Source: [Actinomadura] parvosata subsp. kistnae (lineage in GTDB: Bacteria > Actinomycetota > Actinomycetes > Streptosporangiales > Streptosporangiaceae). Taken from it: 64,000 nucleotides of DNA. Every line of letters begins with the position of its first letter. The stretch's first letter is position 1. The stretch lies in contig NZ_OOHJ01000018.1 in the NCBI RefSeq assembly GCF_900323885.1, forward strand, positions 2,839,001-2,903,000, read 5' to 3'. Below, piece after piece: positions 56,260-64,000 of this stretch. Made by a program: the position numbers and the translations under genes. Under the pieces are notes generated by a model, which ran no database searches, was not told where the DNA came from, and worked only from the letters and a program-made list of their open reading frames with translations.

Positions 56260-57776
56260 GCGCAGGCATGGGCCTGCGGGGCGACCGCATCCTCAGGTAC
56301 GTCAACGCGTTCTGCCCGAGCTGCCACGACCGCCCCCTCGACCGGGTGCAGCGCCTGAGCGGCTACCTGGCCGAACGCGACGGCCGCGTGTGGCTGGAGC
56401 GCGGCTGCCGCGAGCACGGGTTCATCCGGACGTTGTACGACGAGGACCCGGAGATCCTCAGGTACCTGGAGGAGTGGACGGCCCCCACGAAGCAGCACGT
56501 CCCCGACACCGCCGGCAACTTCGACCCGATCCCCTCCGCCTACCTGCGGGGCCTGCCCGAGCTGCAGACCCAGCACACGTGCATCCTCCTGGAGGACATC
56601 GCCGAGACCTGCAACCTGCGCTGCCCCACCTGTTTCGCCGACAGCTCCCCCGACCTGGCCGGCGTCGTCCCGGTGCCGGACGTGTTGGCCAACGTCGACC
56701 AGCGCCTGGAGCGGGAGAACGGCAAGCTCGACGTCCTCATGCTGAGCGGCGGCGAGCCCACGCTCCACCCCGAGCTGAAGACGCTGCTGGCCGAGCTGAC
56801 CGCCCGACCGATCACCCGCATCCTGATCAACACGAACGGCGTCCTTCTGGCGAAGGACGACTCCCTGCTCGACCTGCTCACCGAGCACAGGGAGCGCGTC
56901 GAGGTCTACCTCCAGTACGACGGCACGTCGGCCGACGCGTCCCGGCACCACCGGGGCGGCGACCTGACCCGGATCAAGGCCGAGGCCGTCGCCAGGCTGT
57001 CCGAGCGCGAGATCTTCACGACCCTGGTCATGACGGCCGCCCTCGGCGTGAACGACGGGGAGATCGGCGACGTCGTACGCCTCGCGCTCGACACCCCGTA
57101 CGTCGGAGGCGTCTCCCTGCAACCCCAGTTCGGCTCGGGCAGGTCGGCCACCATCGACCCGAACGACCGCCTCACCCACACCGGCGTACTCAAGCGCCTC
57201 GGCCCGCAGACCGACGGCCTGGTGACCTGGCGCGACCTGACGGCCCTGCCCTGCTCCCACCCGCACTGCTGCTCGGTCGGCTACCTCATCCGCGACGACG
57301 CCCGGCAGTGGCGCTCGCTGACCGCGCTGATCGGCCACGACCGGCTCAAGGCGAACCTGGGCCTGGTCTCCAACCGCATCGCCGACACCGAGCTGCCGAA
57401 GGAGCTGCGCCTGGCCGTCCAGGAGTCGCTGCTCGGGTTGCTGTCGGAGCAGTCGTCGCTGTCGCATCCGCAGGTCGGAGACCTGTGGCGGACCATCTGC
57501 GAGAACTGCGACCTCGGCGTCTCCACGCTGCTCGCGCTGGCGTCGTCGGCGCTGCCGGGCCGGCGCAGGAAGCTGCGCAGGATGCTGGGGGAACGGGTGG
57601 TGCGGATCACGGTGAAGCCGTTCATGGACCTGTCGACCATGATCGAGGAGCGGCTCACGCAGTGCTGCGTGCACGTGGGCACGCGCGCGGGTGAGCGGGA
57701 TCAGTGCGCGCCGTTCTGCGCGGTGCAGGCGTGGCCGGAGCTGTCCAGGCAACGACTCTCGGTGGTGGCCAAGTGA
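56256..57776 (+). CDS. Radical SAM enzyme of the MJ0619/tetraether-synthase-like type
   Basis: The 506-residue protein has an N-terminal Cys domain (C20, C23, C51), the radical SAM motif CNLRCPTC (C119, C123, C126) in DIAETCNLRCPTCFADSSPD, a LSGGEPTLHPEL SAM-binding segment, CSHPHCCSVGYL, and a Cys-rich C-terminus (QCCVHVGTRAGERDQCAPFC). The CPxCF motif, extra Cys clusters and length recall MJ0619-like enzymes, some of which join lipid chains. With the overlapping Lgt-like gene a lipid or lipoprotein modification is likely. The family call is from motif memory only. Confidence 0.8.
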   Translation: MSAGMGLRGDRILRYVNAFCPSCHDRPLDRVQRLSGYLAERDGRVWLERGCREHGFIRTLYDEDPEILRYLEEWTAPTKQHVPDTAGNFDPIPSAYLRGLPELQTQHTCILLEDIAETCNLRCPTCFADSSPDLAGVVPVPDVLANVDQRLERENGKLDVLMLSGGEPTLHPELKTLLAELTARPITRILINTNGVLLAKDDSLLDLLTEHRERVEVYLQYDGTSADASRHHRGGDLTRIKAEAVARLSEREIFTTLVMTAALGVNDGEIGDVVRLALDTPYVGGVSLQPQFGSGRSATIDPNDRLTHTGVLKRLGPQTDGLVTWRDLTALPCSHPHCCSVGYLIRDDARQWRSLTALIGHDRLKANLGLVSNRIADTELPKELRLAVQESLLGLLSEQSSLSHPQVGDLWRTICENCDLGVSTLLALASSALPGRRRKLRRMLGERVVRITVKPFMDLSTMIEERLTQCCVHVGTRAGERDQCAPFCAVQAWPELSRQRLSVVAK

Positions 57777-58114
57777 GCGCGGGTCCAACGAGCGCGGGCC
57801 ACACGAGCGCGGGCCACACGAGCGCGGGCCACACGAGCGCGGGCCGAACGAGCGCGGGCCGAACCGACACGGAGAAGAACGCGCAGGCGCCGTACGATCC
57901 GCTGCGGTTGTGCATATACGCGACCGTCGCCCTGCTGGCCTGGCTGCTCGGCCCCTGGGCGGTGCTGGGGTTCGCGGCGCTCGGGTTCGCGGGCTACTGG
58001 AGGGCGCGGCGGGCCGGGCTGACCCGGAGCAAGTGTTTCCTCCGGGACACCCGGCTCGTGCTGGCCTACCTCGGCCTCATCGCGCTGGCGGCCGTGGCGG
58101 CGATCATCCTCTGA
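57773..58114 (+). CDS. Small two-helix membrane protein with TSAGH repeats
   Basis: The 113-residue product (GTG start) begins with six copies of a five-residue TSAG(H/R) unit encoded by a 15-bp tandem repeat (about 57786-57862). A short linker, two membrane helices (LCIYATVALLAWLLGPWAVL and LVLAYLGLIALAAVAAIIL) and a basic loop follow. It overlaps the radical SAM gene by four bases and the convergent beta-propeller gene by 11. It could be a partner of the Lgt-like/radical SAM pair. Confidence 0.65.
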   Translation: MSAGPTSAGHTSAGHTSAGHTSAGRTSAGRTDTEKNAQAPYDPLRLCIYATVALLAWLLGPWAVLGFAALGFAGYWRARRAGLTRSKCFLRDTRLVLAYLGLIALAAVAAIIL

Positions 58115-59294
58115 TCGCGGCCACGTTCAGGACGGTGTACTCCTTGCCGCCGCCCCGCGTCCTGATCTCGCAGGACCGGTCGGCGCAGTGCCGGTAGAAC
58201 CGGGCGCCGGCGTCCCAGAAGAGCGTGGGGAAGTCCTGGACGCGGCCGACGTCGCCGCCCTCGACGCCCGGCGTGCGCTCGCCGACCCCGCCCATCTCCC
58301 CGGTGGCCAGGTCGTACACGATGGCGAGGGGCACGCCCGCCTTGTTCACGTCGGGTTCGTAGACGCGGTAGAGGGCGTGCCGGTCGTCGAGCAGCCACCA
58401 GAGGCCGTACCCCATGAAGGTGCGCGGCAGCGTGCGGCGGCCGGAGCCGTCCACGCGCTGCACGATCGGGCGCTCGTTCACCAGGCCGGTGCACCATTCG
58501 GGGCCGCACTGCCAGCGGTCGGCGCCCTCGGGCACCGCCACCGGGGTGGATCTGCCCGTTTCGAGGTCGACGATCCTGGTCACGTTGCCGGCGGCGTCCC
58601 ATGCGTGCGCGTAGGGCCAGGAGGCGAGGCGCAGCTCGCCGGCGCCGGGCATCAGCTCGGGCGTGCCGCCGGCGAGCGGCATCCGGTAGACGCCGGGGCG
58701 CTCGCCCGACCAGACGAGGAAGCCGTCGGTGACGGCGAGCTCGTAGACGTCGGCCGCCGCCGTCCCGACGCGCCTGGCCTGGCCGCCCTGCCTCGGCAGG
58801 ACCCAGAGGCCGAGCTTCGTGTCGGCCCAGGCGATGTCCTGCGTGCCGACGGCCACCCGTGACGGGGCCGCGGGCACCCGGCCGAGGACGCGCGTCCGGC
58901 CCGTGGCGGAGTCGTACACCTCGAACCGCTCGTCCTTGTAGAGCAGCACCTCCGTCGCGCTGAGGGCGGTCACGGGGCGGTCCGTCGCGGGGATCCTGGT
59001 CACGGCCTCCGGCCACACCTCGGTGGCGGGCCTGATGGCGGACGAGGGGGAGGCGGCGGGTTCCTGCCCAGCCGGGGAGGCTGCGGGCGGGATCGTCCGT
59101 TCCTGCCCTGATGTCCCCACGGAGATGCCGCCGATGACGATCACCACCGCCGCGGCCGCCAGCGCCGCCCCCGCCCGCTTGCGAGCCCGGCGGGCGCGCC
59201 GCCGCCCCGCCACGCCGCTCGCCAGGTCCGGGGGCAGCCGGGTCTGCCCGGCCGCGGCCCGCATGGTCAGGACGAGGTCCTCTTCGCTTCTCAT
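58104..59294 (-). CDS. Membrane-anchored beta-propeller-like protein paired with an ECF sigma factor
   Basis: The 396-residue protein has a short cytoplasmic head (MRSEEDLVLTMRAAAGQTRL), one membrane helix near residues 42-60 (AGAALAAAAVVIVIGGISVG), a Pro/Ala linker and an external region of repeated beta-strands (EVYDSATGRTRVLG, AWADTKLGLWVLPRQGG, LVWSGERPGVYRMPLAGG) like a propeller. A CGPEWCTG pair is conserved in the paralogue at 60268. Its start overlaps the sigma gene stop, so it may be the anti-sigma or sensor, though no zinc anti-sigma motif is seen. Confidence 0.75.
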   Translation of the reverse strand: MRSEEDLVLTMRAAAGQTRLPPDLASGVAGRRRARRARKRAGAALAAAAVVIVIGGISVGTSGQERTIPPAASPAGQEPAASPSSAIRPATEVWPEAVTRIPATDRPVTALSATEVLLYKDERFEVYDSATGRTRVLGRVPAAPSRVAVGTQDIAWADTKLGLWVLPRQGGQARRVGTAAADVYELAVTDGFLVWSGERPGVYRMPLAGGTPELMPGAGELRLASWPYAHAWDAAGNVTRIVDLETGRSTPVAVPEGADRWQCGPEWCTGLVNERPIVQRVDGSGRRTLPRTFMGYGLWWLLDDRHALYRVYEPDVNKAGVPLAIVYDLATGEMGGVGERTPGVEGGDVGRVQDFPTLFWDAGARFYRHCADRSCEIRTRGGGKEYTVLNVAAIRG

Positions 59295-59758
59295 CGCAGC
59301 ACCCGTGCCTCTCGAATGATCCGGAGCTTGTCGAGGGCGCGGGCCGCCTGGCTGCGTACGGTGCCACGGGAGACGCCGAGGATCGCGGCGATCTCGTGGT
59401 CCGGCAGGTCCTCGTAGTAACGCAGCACGAGCACGGCCCGCTGCTTGCGGGGCAGCTCCTGGAGCTCGGCCCACAGGTCGGCGTCGGCGTAGCGGTCGGG
59501 CTCACCGTGATCGGGGACGGCGGCCACCAGGTCCTCCCGGTGCCGCCGCCGCCACGACTTGATGTGCAGCCGGACCATGGTCGTGCGGACGTAACCCTCG
59601 GGGTCGTGCTTCTTGCGCACCCTGGGCCAGGCGTCACCCAGGCGGGCCAGCGCCTCCTGGACGAGATCGGCCGCGTCCTCGGAGTTGCCGGCCAGCACGT
59701 AGCCGTACCGGAGAAGCGCGTCGCCCCGGGCCCGGACGAACTCGTCGAATTCCTCCAC
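59291..59758 (-). CDS. ECF sigma factor, SigE family
   Basis: The 155-residue protein has region 2 (FDEFVRARGDALLRYGYVLA, then DAADLVQEALARLGDAWPRV) and region 4 (LPRKQRAVLVLRYYEDLPDH, then EIAAILGVSRGTVRSQAARALDKLR). It matches the SigE group of small actinobacterial ECF factors. It is co-translated with the propeller protein (ATGA overlap). A near-identical module lies at 60268-61984. Confidence 0.9.
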   Translation of the reverse strand: MEEFDEFVRARGDALLRYGYVLAGNSEDAADLVQEALARLGDAWPRVRKKHDPEGYVRTTMVRLHIKSWRRRHREDLVAAVPDHGEPDRYADADLWAELQELPRKQRAVLVLRYYEDLPDHEIAAILGVSRGTVRSQAARALDKLRIIREARVLR

Positions 59759-59797
59759 GAACCCAGGGATCGCGTCAGGGGACCATCTGTTGCACGG

Positions 59798-60256
59798 TTA
59801 TTCGGCGGCCACGTAGAGGGACAGGGTCTCGGCGACGCAGGCGGGCCGCTTCTCGCCCTCGATCTCGACGGTCATCTTCAGCGTGGACAGGTAGCCGGCC
59901 GGGCTGTTCTTGACGTCGATGAGCTCGCCCACGGCCCTGATGCGCGCGCCGACCGGGACGGGCTTGTGGAAGCGGACCTTGTTCAGGCCGAAGTTGACGC
60001 CCATCGCGATGCCCTCCACCTTGATCAGGGAGAACATGAACGACGGCAGCAGCGACAGCGTCAGGTATCCGTGGGCGATCGTGCCGCCGAACGGCCCCTC
60101 CTTGGCGCGCTCCACGTCCACGTGGATCCACTGGTGGTCGTCGGTGGCGTCGGCGAAGGTGTTGACCTGCTCCTGGGTGACGGTGCGCCACTCGGTCGGG
60201 CCGAACTTCTCGCCGACGGCCGCCTTGAGTTCCTGTACGTTCGCGAAGGTCCGCAT
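59798..60256 (-). CDS. MaoC-like (R)-specific enoyl hydratase
   Basis: The 152-residue hot-dog-fold protein has the hydratase motif FADATDDHQWIHVD and GPFGGTIAHGYLTLSL with the catalytic Asp and His. It lies between the two sigma/propeller modules and is the only unrelated gene in this block. It should hydrate 2-enoyl-CoA or act on related acyl thioesters in the cytoplasm. Confidence 0.9.
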   Translation of the reverse strand: MRTFANVQELKAAVGEKFGPTEWRTVTQEQVNTFADATDDHQWIHVDVERAKEGPFGGTIAHGYLTLSLLPSFMFSLIKVEGIAMGVNFGLNKVRFHKPVPVGARIRAVGELIDVKNSPAGYLSTLKMTVEIEGEKRPACVAETLSLYVAAE

Positions 60257-60267
60257 GGCCACGAACG

Positions 60268-61448
60268 CTATTGGGCCGACGGGACGGCTGCCAAGTTCAG
60301 CACCTCGTAGGTGCCGGACCGGCCCTCCCAGTAGACGACGGTGCTGGGCTCGGCCGAGGTGCCGATGCTCAGCCACGACGCCCGCGCGGGGATGGTGGCC
60401 GTCACTCCGGTCTCGGCGTCGTACACGCCGTTCTTCAGCACCACGAACCGATTGAGTATCGGCGCCATCGACAGCGCTTTCGGGTGGCCGAAACCGTCGA
60501 GCCCGCGGTGCACCTCGCCGCCGCTGATCCGCTGCACGAAGACGCCCTTGGCGTCGCGGCCCGAGCACCAGTGCGGGCCGCAGCGCAGGCCCTTCACCCC
60601 GTCGGGCACGGTGATCGGGACGCGCGTGTCGAGGGTGAGGTCCACGATCTCGGTCTGGCTGCGGTCGCTGGTGTCGGGGCCGCCGGGCACGTCGCCGGCC
60701 CATGGCCAGCGCAGCAGATGCAGGCCGTTGCCGAACGGGATGCGCTCGGGGGCGCCGCCGCCGGTCAGGGGGGCGCGCCACACGTCGCCGGACCGTTCGG
60801 ACCAGATGACCTGGCCGCCGTTCACCGAGAGCGCCTCGAGATCGGCCCGCTCGCCGGACAGGCCGGTGACCGCCGTGGGCTCGCCGCCCGTCAGCGGGAT
60901 CGTCCAGATCTCGGCGGAGGATCGGCCGCCGACGGACCAGACGATGTTCGCGCCGTCGGCGGCCACGATCGGCCCCATGTGCTTCTGGGACGAGGGCAGC
61001 TCGGCGAGCACGCGCGTCTGCCCGGTGGTGGAGTCGTACATCTCCAGCAGGGGGCTCTTCTGCGCGGGGAGGGACAGCAGCAGGATCTGCGTCGCGCTGA
61101 CGCCGGTGAGCGGGAGGCGGGTGTCGCCGGAGGCGTTCTCGGTGGGCACCGTGAAGACCGCGCGCGGCCAGACCTGCCCGACCGGTCCCGATCGCGGCCG
61201 TTGCGTCTCGGTGGGGGGCGTCGCGGTGGGGGTCGTGGCCACGTCGCCCTCGCCCCCGCCGGTCAGGACGACGCCCCTGATCCCCACGCTCAGCACCACC
61301 ACGGCCGCTGCCGCCGCCAGCACGCGCAGCCGCCGCCGGGTCCTGCGCCGCCTGCGCAGCGCCACGCCCGCCAGCAGGCCGCCGGCGTCGTCGGGGCGTG
61401 CTCGCCCGCCGTCCGCAGCGCGCCGATCAGCTCTTCCTCGCTCCTCAT
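60268..61448 (-). CDS. Second propeller-like membrane protein, frameshifted near the start
   Basis: The paralogue of 58104-59294. A start at 61448 (MRSEEELIGALRTAGEHAP) overlaps the sigma gene stop exactly as in the other module. At a four-base G run on the plus strand (61393-61396) the frame is lost; the next frame continues DDAGGLLAGVALRRRRRTRR, a membrane helix, the beta-strand repeats with CGPHWCSG and the ending YEVLNLAAVPSAQ. One more base restores about 393 residues. Confidence 0.75.
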
Positions 61449-61984
61449 GCCCGCTGCTCCCCTCGTAGTGACGCGCGTACGGACGGCTTGACGCGCAACG
61501 CGTTGAGCGCGTGGAACGCCTGGCTGCGCACGGTCCCCCGGGAGATGCCGAGCATGTCGGCGATCTCCTTGTCGGACAGGTCTTCGTAGTACCGCAGCAC
61601 GAGCACGACCCGCTGCCTGCGCGGCAGCGTGGCCAGCTCCCTCCACAGCTCGCCGTACGTGTGCACGTCGGTGTAGGAGCCTTCGGGCACGTCGTTCGTG
61701 AGGTGCTCCCTGCGCCGCCTGCGCCACCAGCTCACGTGCTGCCTGGCCATCGTCGTGCGGACGTACGCCTCCGGGTTGTCCTTGTTGCGCACCCGGGCCC
61801 AGGAGCCGCTCAGCTTCAGCAGCGCCTCCTGGACCAGGTCGGCCGCGTCGTCGGCGTTGCCGGTGAGCACGTAGCCGTAGCGGAGCAGGGCGGGGCCCCG
61901 CGCCCGTACGAAATCCTCGAACTCCACATCTCCTGGACGCGGCTGGGGCTCCGGGCTGTTGCAAAGATCTTTACTCGAAACCAT
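61445..61984 (-). CDS. ECF sigma factor, SigE family (second copy)
   Basis: The 179-residue protein has region 2 (FEDFVRARGPALLRYGYVLT, then DAADLVQEALLKLSGSWARV) and region 4 (LPRRQRVVLVLRYYEDLSDK, then EIADMLGISRGTVRSQAFHALNALR). It is clearly duplicated from, or to, the copy at 59291. A short N-terminal extension (MVSSKDLCNSPEPQPRPGDV) is unique to this one. It is co-translated with the frameshifted propeller gene. Confidence 0.9.
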   Translation of the reverse strand: MVSSKDLCNSPEPQPRPGDVEFEDFVRARGPALLRYGYVLTGNADDAADLVQEALLKLSGSWARVRNKDNPEAYVRTTMARQHVSWWRRRRREHLTNDVPEGSYTDVHTYGELWRELATLPRRQRVVLVLRYYEDLSDKEIADMLGISRGTVRSQAFHALNALRVKPSVRASLRGEQRA

Positions 61985-62162
61985 CGCATAGGTGTTCGAG
62001 TCCGCGCTACAGTTCTAGGTACCGCAATCGAACAGAGGTTCGGCCTGGTGAGAGGGGGTGTGTCCGATGACGGTGCTCGCGCCCGCCCCTGCTCGGACAC
62101 GCCGTAGCACTTTCTTCCCAAATCTAAGACGGCCGCTATATCCGGCAATAAAGTCCGAGAGC

Positions 62163-63344
62163 GTGGACCCTGTGCGAAACCCCTACGCTCCAGGCGCCGG
62201 GCAGCGCCCGCCTGAGCTCGCCGGCCGTGATCGTGAGCTCCAGCAGTTCGAGGTCGTGCTGGAGCGGGTGGCCCGTGGCCGCCCCGAGCGCAGCATGGTC
62301 GTGACCGGCCTGCGGGGAGTGGGCAAGACCGTCCTGCTCAACACGTTCAAGTCCATGGCCATGCAGCGGCTGTGGGGCACGGGCAAGATCGAGGCCCGCC
62401 CCGACCAGTCGATCAGGCGGCCGGTGGCCGCCGCCCTGCACATGGCCATCCGCGAGCTGGCGCCGCGACACCGCGCGCCCGAGCGCATCGAGGAGTTCCT
62501 CGGCGTGCTCAAGGCGTTCGCGATGCGCGATCCGGCCGCGGCCAAGGGCACCTCCCACTGGTCGCCCGGGATCGAGGTGCCGGCCAGCCGCGGGCGCGCC
62601 GACTCGGGCGACCTGGAGATCGACCTCACCGAGCTGTTCGTCGACGCCGCGAGCGTGGCCACCGACCTGGCGGTGGGCATCGCCCTGTTCATCGACGAGA
62701 TGCAGGACGTCCAGCCCGCCGACGTCTCCGCGCTCTGCGCCGCCTGCCACGAGCTGTCGCAGACGGGCGGGCCGCTGATCGTGGTGGGCGCTGGGCTGCC
62801 GCACCTGCCGAGCGTCCTTTCGGCCAGCAAGAGCTATTCCGAGCGGCTCTTCCGCTACGCGCGCATCGACAAGCTCGACCGGGAGGCGGCCGACCTCGCG
62901 CTGATCCTGCCGGCGCGCGAGGAGGAGGTCGAGTTCACCCAGGAGGCGCTCGACGCGCTCTACGAGGCGGCCGACGGCTACCCCTACTTCGTGCAGGCCT
63001 ACGGCAAGGTGGCCTGGGACCTCGCGCCGCGCAGCCCGATCACCCTCGACGACGTCAAGGTCTCCGCGCCGGAGGCCGAGGAGGAGCTGGCGGTCGGGTT
63101 CTTCGGCAGCCGCTACGAGCGGGCCACGCCGGCCGAGCGCGACTACATGCACGCCATGGCGCAGATCGGCGACGATCCGGTGCCGACCTCCGAGGTGGCC
63201 GACGCGCTGGGGCGCAAGCCGTCCAGCCTCTCGCCCGCTCGCGACAGCTTGATCAAGAAGGGTCTCATCTACAGCGCCGAGCGCGGGCTGATCGCGTTCA
63301 CGGTGCCGCACTTCGGGAAGTTCCTGCGGGCTCAGCCGATCTGA
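62163..63344 (+). CDS. AAA ATPase with winged helix (Orc1/Cdc6-like plan)
   Basis: The 393-residue protein is placed at GTG 62163 (MDPVRNPYAPGAGQRPPELA), the usual start of this actinobacterial family; an in-frame ATG upstream adds an unlikely basic tail. Walker A is VVTGLRGVGKTVLL near residue 42 and Walker B GIALFIDEMQDV near 178. A winged helix follows (AERDYMHAMAQIGDDPVPTS, then EVADALGRKPSSLSPARDSLIKKGLI). It may be a STAND-like or transposon-like ATPase. The target is unknown. Confidence 0.8.
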   Translation: MDPVRNPYAPGAGQRPPELAGRDRELQQFEVVLERVARGRPERSMVVTGLRGVGKTVLLNTFKSMAMQRLWGTGKIEARPDQSIRRPVAAALHMAIRELAPRHRAPERIEEFLGVLKAFAMRDPAAAKGTSHWSPGIEVPASRGRADSGDLEIDLTELFVDAASVATDLAVGIALFIDEMQDVQPADVSALCAACHELSQTGGPLIVVGAGLPHLPSVLSASKSYSERLFRYARIDKLDREAADLALILPAREEEVEFTQEALDALYEAADGYPYFVQAYGKVAWDLAPRSPITLDDVKVSAPEAEEELAVGFFGSRYERATPAERDYMHAMAQIGDDPVPTSEVADALGRKPSSLSPARDSLIKKGLIYSAERGLIAFTVPHFGKFLRAQPI

Positions 63345-63359
63345 GCGACGCCCCTAGAC

Positions 63360-63403
63360 CTCTATTGGGCTGTCTAGTGGGGAAGCTAGACAGCCCAATA
63401 GAG
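63360..63403. terminator. Bidirectional terminator between convergent genes
   Basis: An 18-bp perfect inverted repeat (CTCTATTGGGCTGTCTAG at 63360-63377 and its complement at 63386-63403) with an eight-base loop lies between the ATPase gene and the MauE-like gene. It contains two CTAG tetramers. It is a strong bidirectional terminator. Confidence 0.85.
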
Positions 63404-63447
63404 CTATATCGCCATGCTTTTCGAGAGTCGTATACGGCTTTCTAGCG

Positions 63448-64000
63448 TCATGCCGATACGGGCGTATATTCCGGCAGAGATCCGCTGTCCTCCCTGCTGA
63501 CCACGGCCATCCGCACCGCCGGGCGCCGGCCGCTCAGGTAGACGGCGAACACGACGTCGTCATCGTCGTGGTTGCGGAAGGCGAAGAAACGCCAGCACAG
63601 CTCCCGCCACGTGTCGTACGGGTCGGCCGAGACCAGCTCGCCCTCGTGCGCCCGCCACGTGCCGCTCGCCTTCAGGCGCGACAGGGTGACCGACTCGGCC
63701 GGGGCCGGGCGTTGCTCACAAGGGGCGCGATACCGTACGCGGTCGATCAGCTCCTCGATCTCGGGCGACAGCGCCGCGAGCACCGCCACCCCCGCCGCCA
63801 GCAGCCACGACGGCGCGAGCGCGGCCTGCCAGCCCGGCACCGGCGACCACACCGACACCGCCGCCATCCCGGTCAGCGCCACCGTCCGGCCGATCGAGCG
63901 CAGCCCGACCGGGGCCGAGCTCACCTCGCCGAAGCAGCCGCATCCCGCGTCGGGCCGCCGCCTGCGCAGCTCCAGCAGCACGTACGTGGACAAAGCGAAG
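63448..64000 (-). CDS. MauE-like membrane protein, N-terminus outside the window
   Basis: The frame is open to the window edge, so the gene starts beyond 64000. The visible part has RPDAGCGCFGEVSSAPVGLRSIGRT, the Cys motif of MauE/DoxX-like membrane proteins, then two membrane helices (LTGMAAVSVWSPVPGWQAAL, SWLLAAGVAVLAALSPEIEE). A cytoplasmic or external C-terminal domain of about 90 residues follows. MauE proteins help with disulfide-containing maturation; this one has an extra domain of unknown role. Confidence 0.7.
   Translation of the reverse strand, partial: FALSTYVLLELRRRRPDAGCGCFGEVSSAPVGLRSIGRTVALTGMAAVSVWSPVPGWQAALAPSWLLAAGVAVLAALSPEIEELIDRVRYRAPCEQRPAPAESVTLSRLKASGTWRAHEGELVSADPYDTWRELCWRFFAFRNHDDDDVVFAVYLSGRRPAVRMAVVSREDSGSLPEYTPVSA

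Noticed and set aside
1..64000. Insertion sequences or transposases
   Set aside because: No DDE transposase, terminal inverted repeat or target duplication was found; the IstB-like protein at 2505 fits a helicase loader in its operon and has no IstA partner.

Overview
The window is high-GC DNA with GTG and TTG starts, tightly overlapping operons, WhiB, ECF sigma, BTAD-type and FxSxx-COOH genes. This points to an actinomycete, most likely a filamentous one such as a member of the Streptosporangiaceae; the genus is inference. Two integrated elements flank and interrupt ordinary chromosome.

Region 1 (1-8432) is the integrase end of a phage-like or integrative element whose other end lies outside the window. 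A leftward operon runs excisionase, P22-type antirepressor, a lambda O-like replication initiator carrying iterons inside its gene, a DnaC-like loader and small zinc-binding or unknown proteins. A divergent coiled-coil repressor and a tyrosine integrase read rightward. The next gene, an M15 peptidase, has a 3' part with foreign codon use and may be the integration target.

Region 2 (8433-35760) is chromosome. It holds an MFS exporter/TetR pair with SPW-like and universal stress proteins, a secreted GH6 cellulase under a CebR/CelR-type operator (frameshifted before its CBM2), a flavin monooxygenase, and a PAS membrane protein. The most interesting locus is an FxSxx-COOH RiPP cluster (17046-25035): STAND-TPR protein FxsT, a 54-residue precursor ending FQSAL, a SIR2-domain protein, an nSTAND NTPase, the radical SAM maturase FxsB and an HExxH protein. 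A mycosin-like protease with a membrane partner, an ABC exporter, a large BTAD/NB-ARC regulator, a methyltransferase, an M20 peptidase and a small secreted protein follow.

Region 3 (35765-51470) is a complete 15.7-kb actinomycete integrative and conjugative element (AICE) in the 3' half of a tRNA-Arg(ACG) gene, bounded by 44-bp direct repeats. It carries int, xis, primase-polymerase and DUF3631 replication genes with an octamer array, ssb, an FtsK/TraB translocase followed by a clt-like heptamer array, spread-type membrane proteins, a WhiB protein, a DpdA-like transglycosylase, three tRNA-minihelix-like repeats, and a lower-GC cargo pair (HTH-sensor plus PP2C-like protein) next to the left end.

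Region 4 (51502-64000) is chromosome: a two-component system whose kinase is frameshifted, a Q/G/Y-rich membrane protein, an Lgt-like protein joined to a radical SAM enzyme, two duplicated ECF sigma/beta-propeller modules around a MaoC hydratase, an AAA ATPase, and the end of a MauE-like protein. Four genes across the window are broken by apparent single-base losses in short G or C runs, which suggests sequence errors as much as real mutation.
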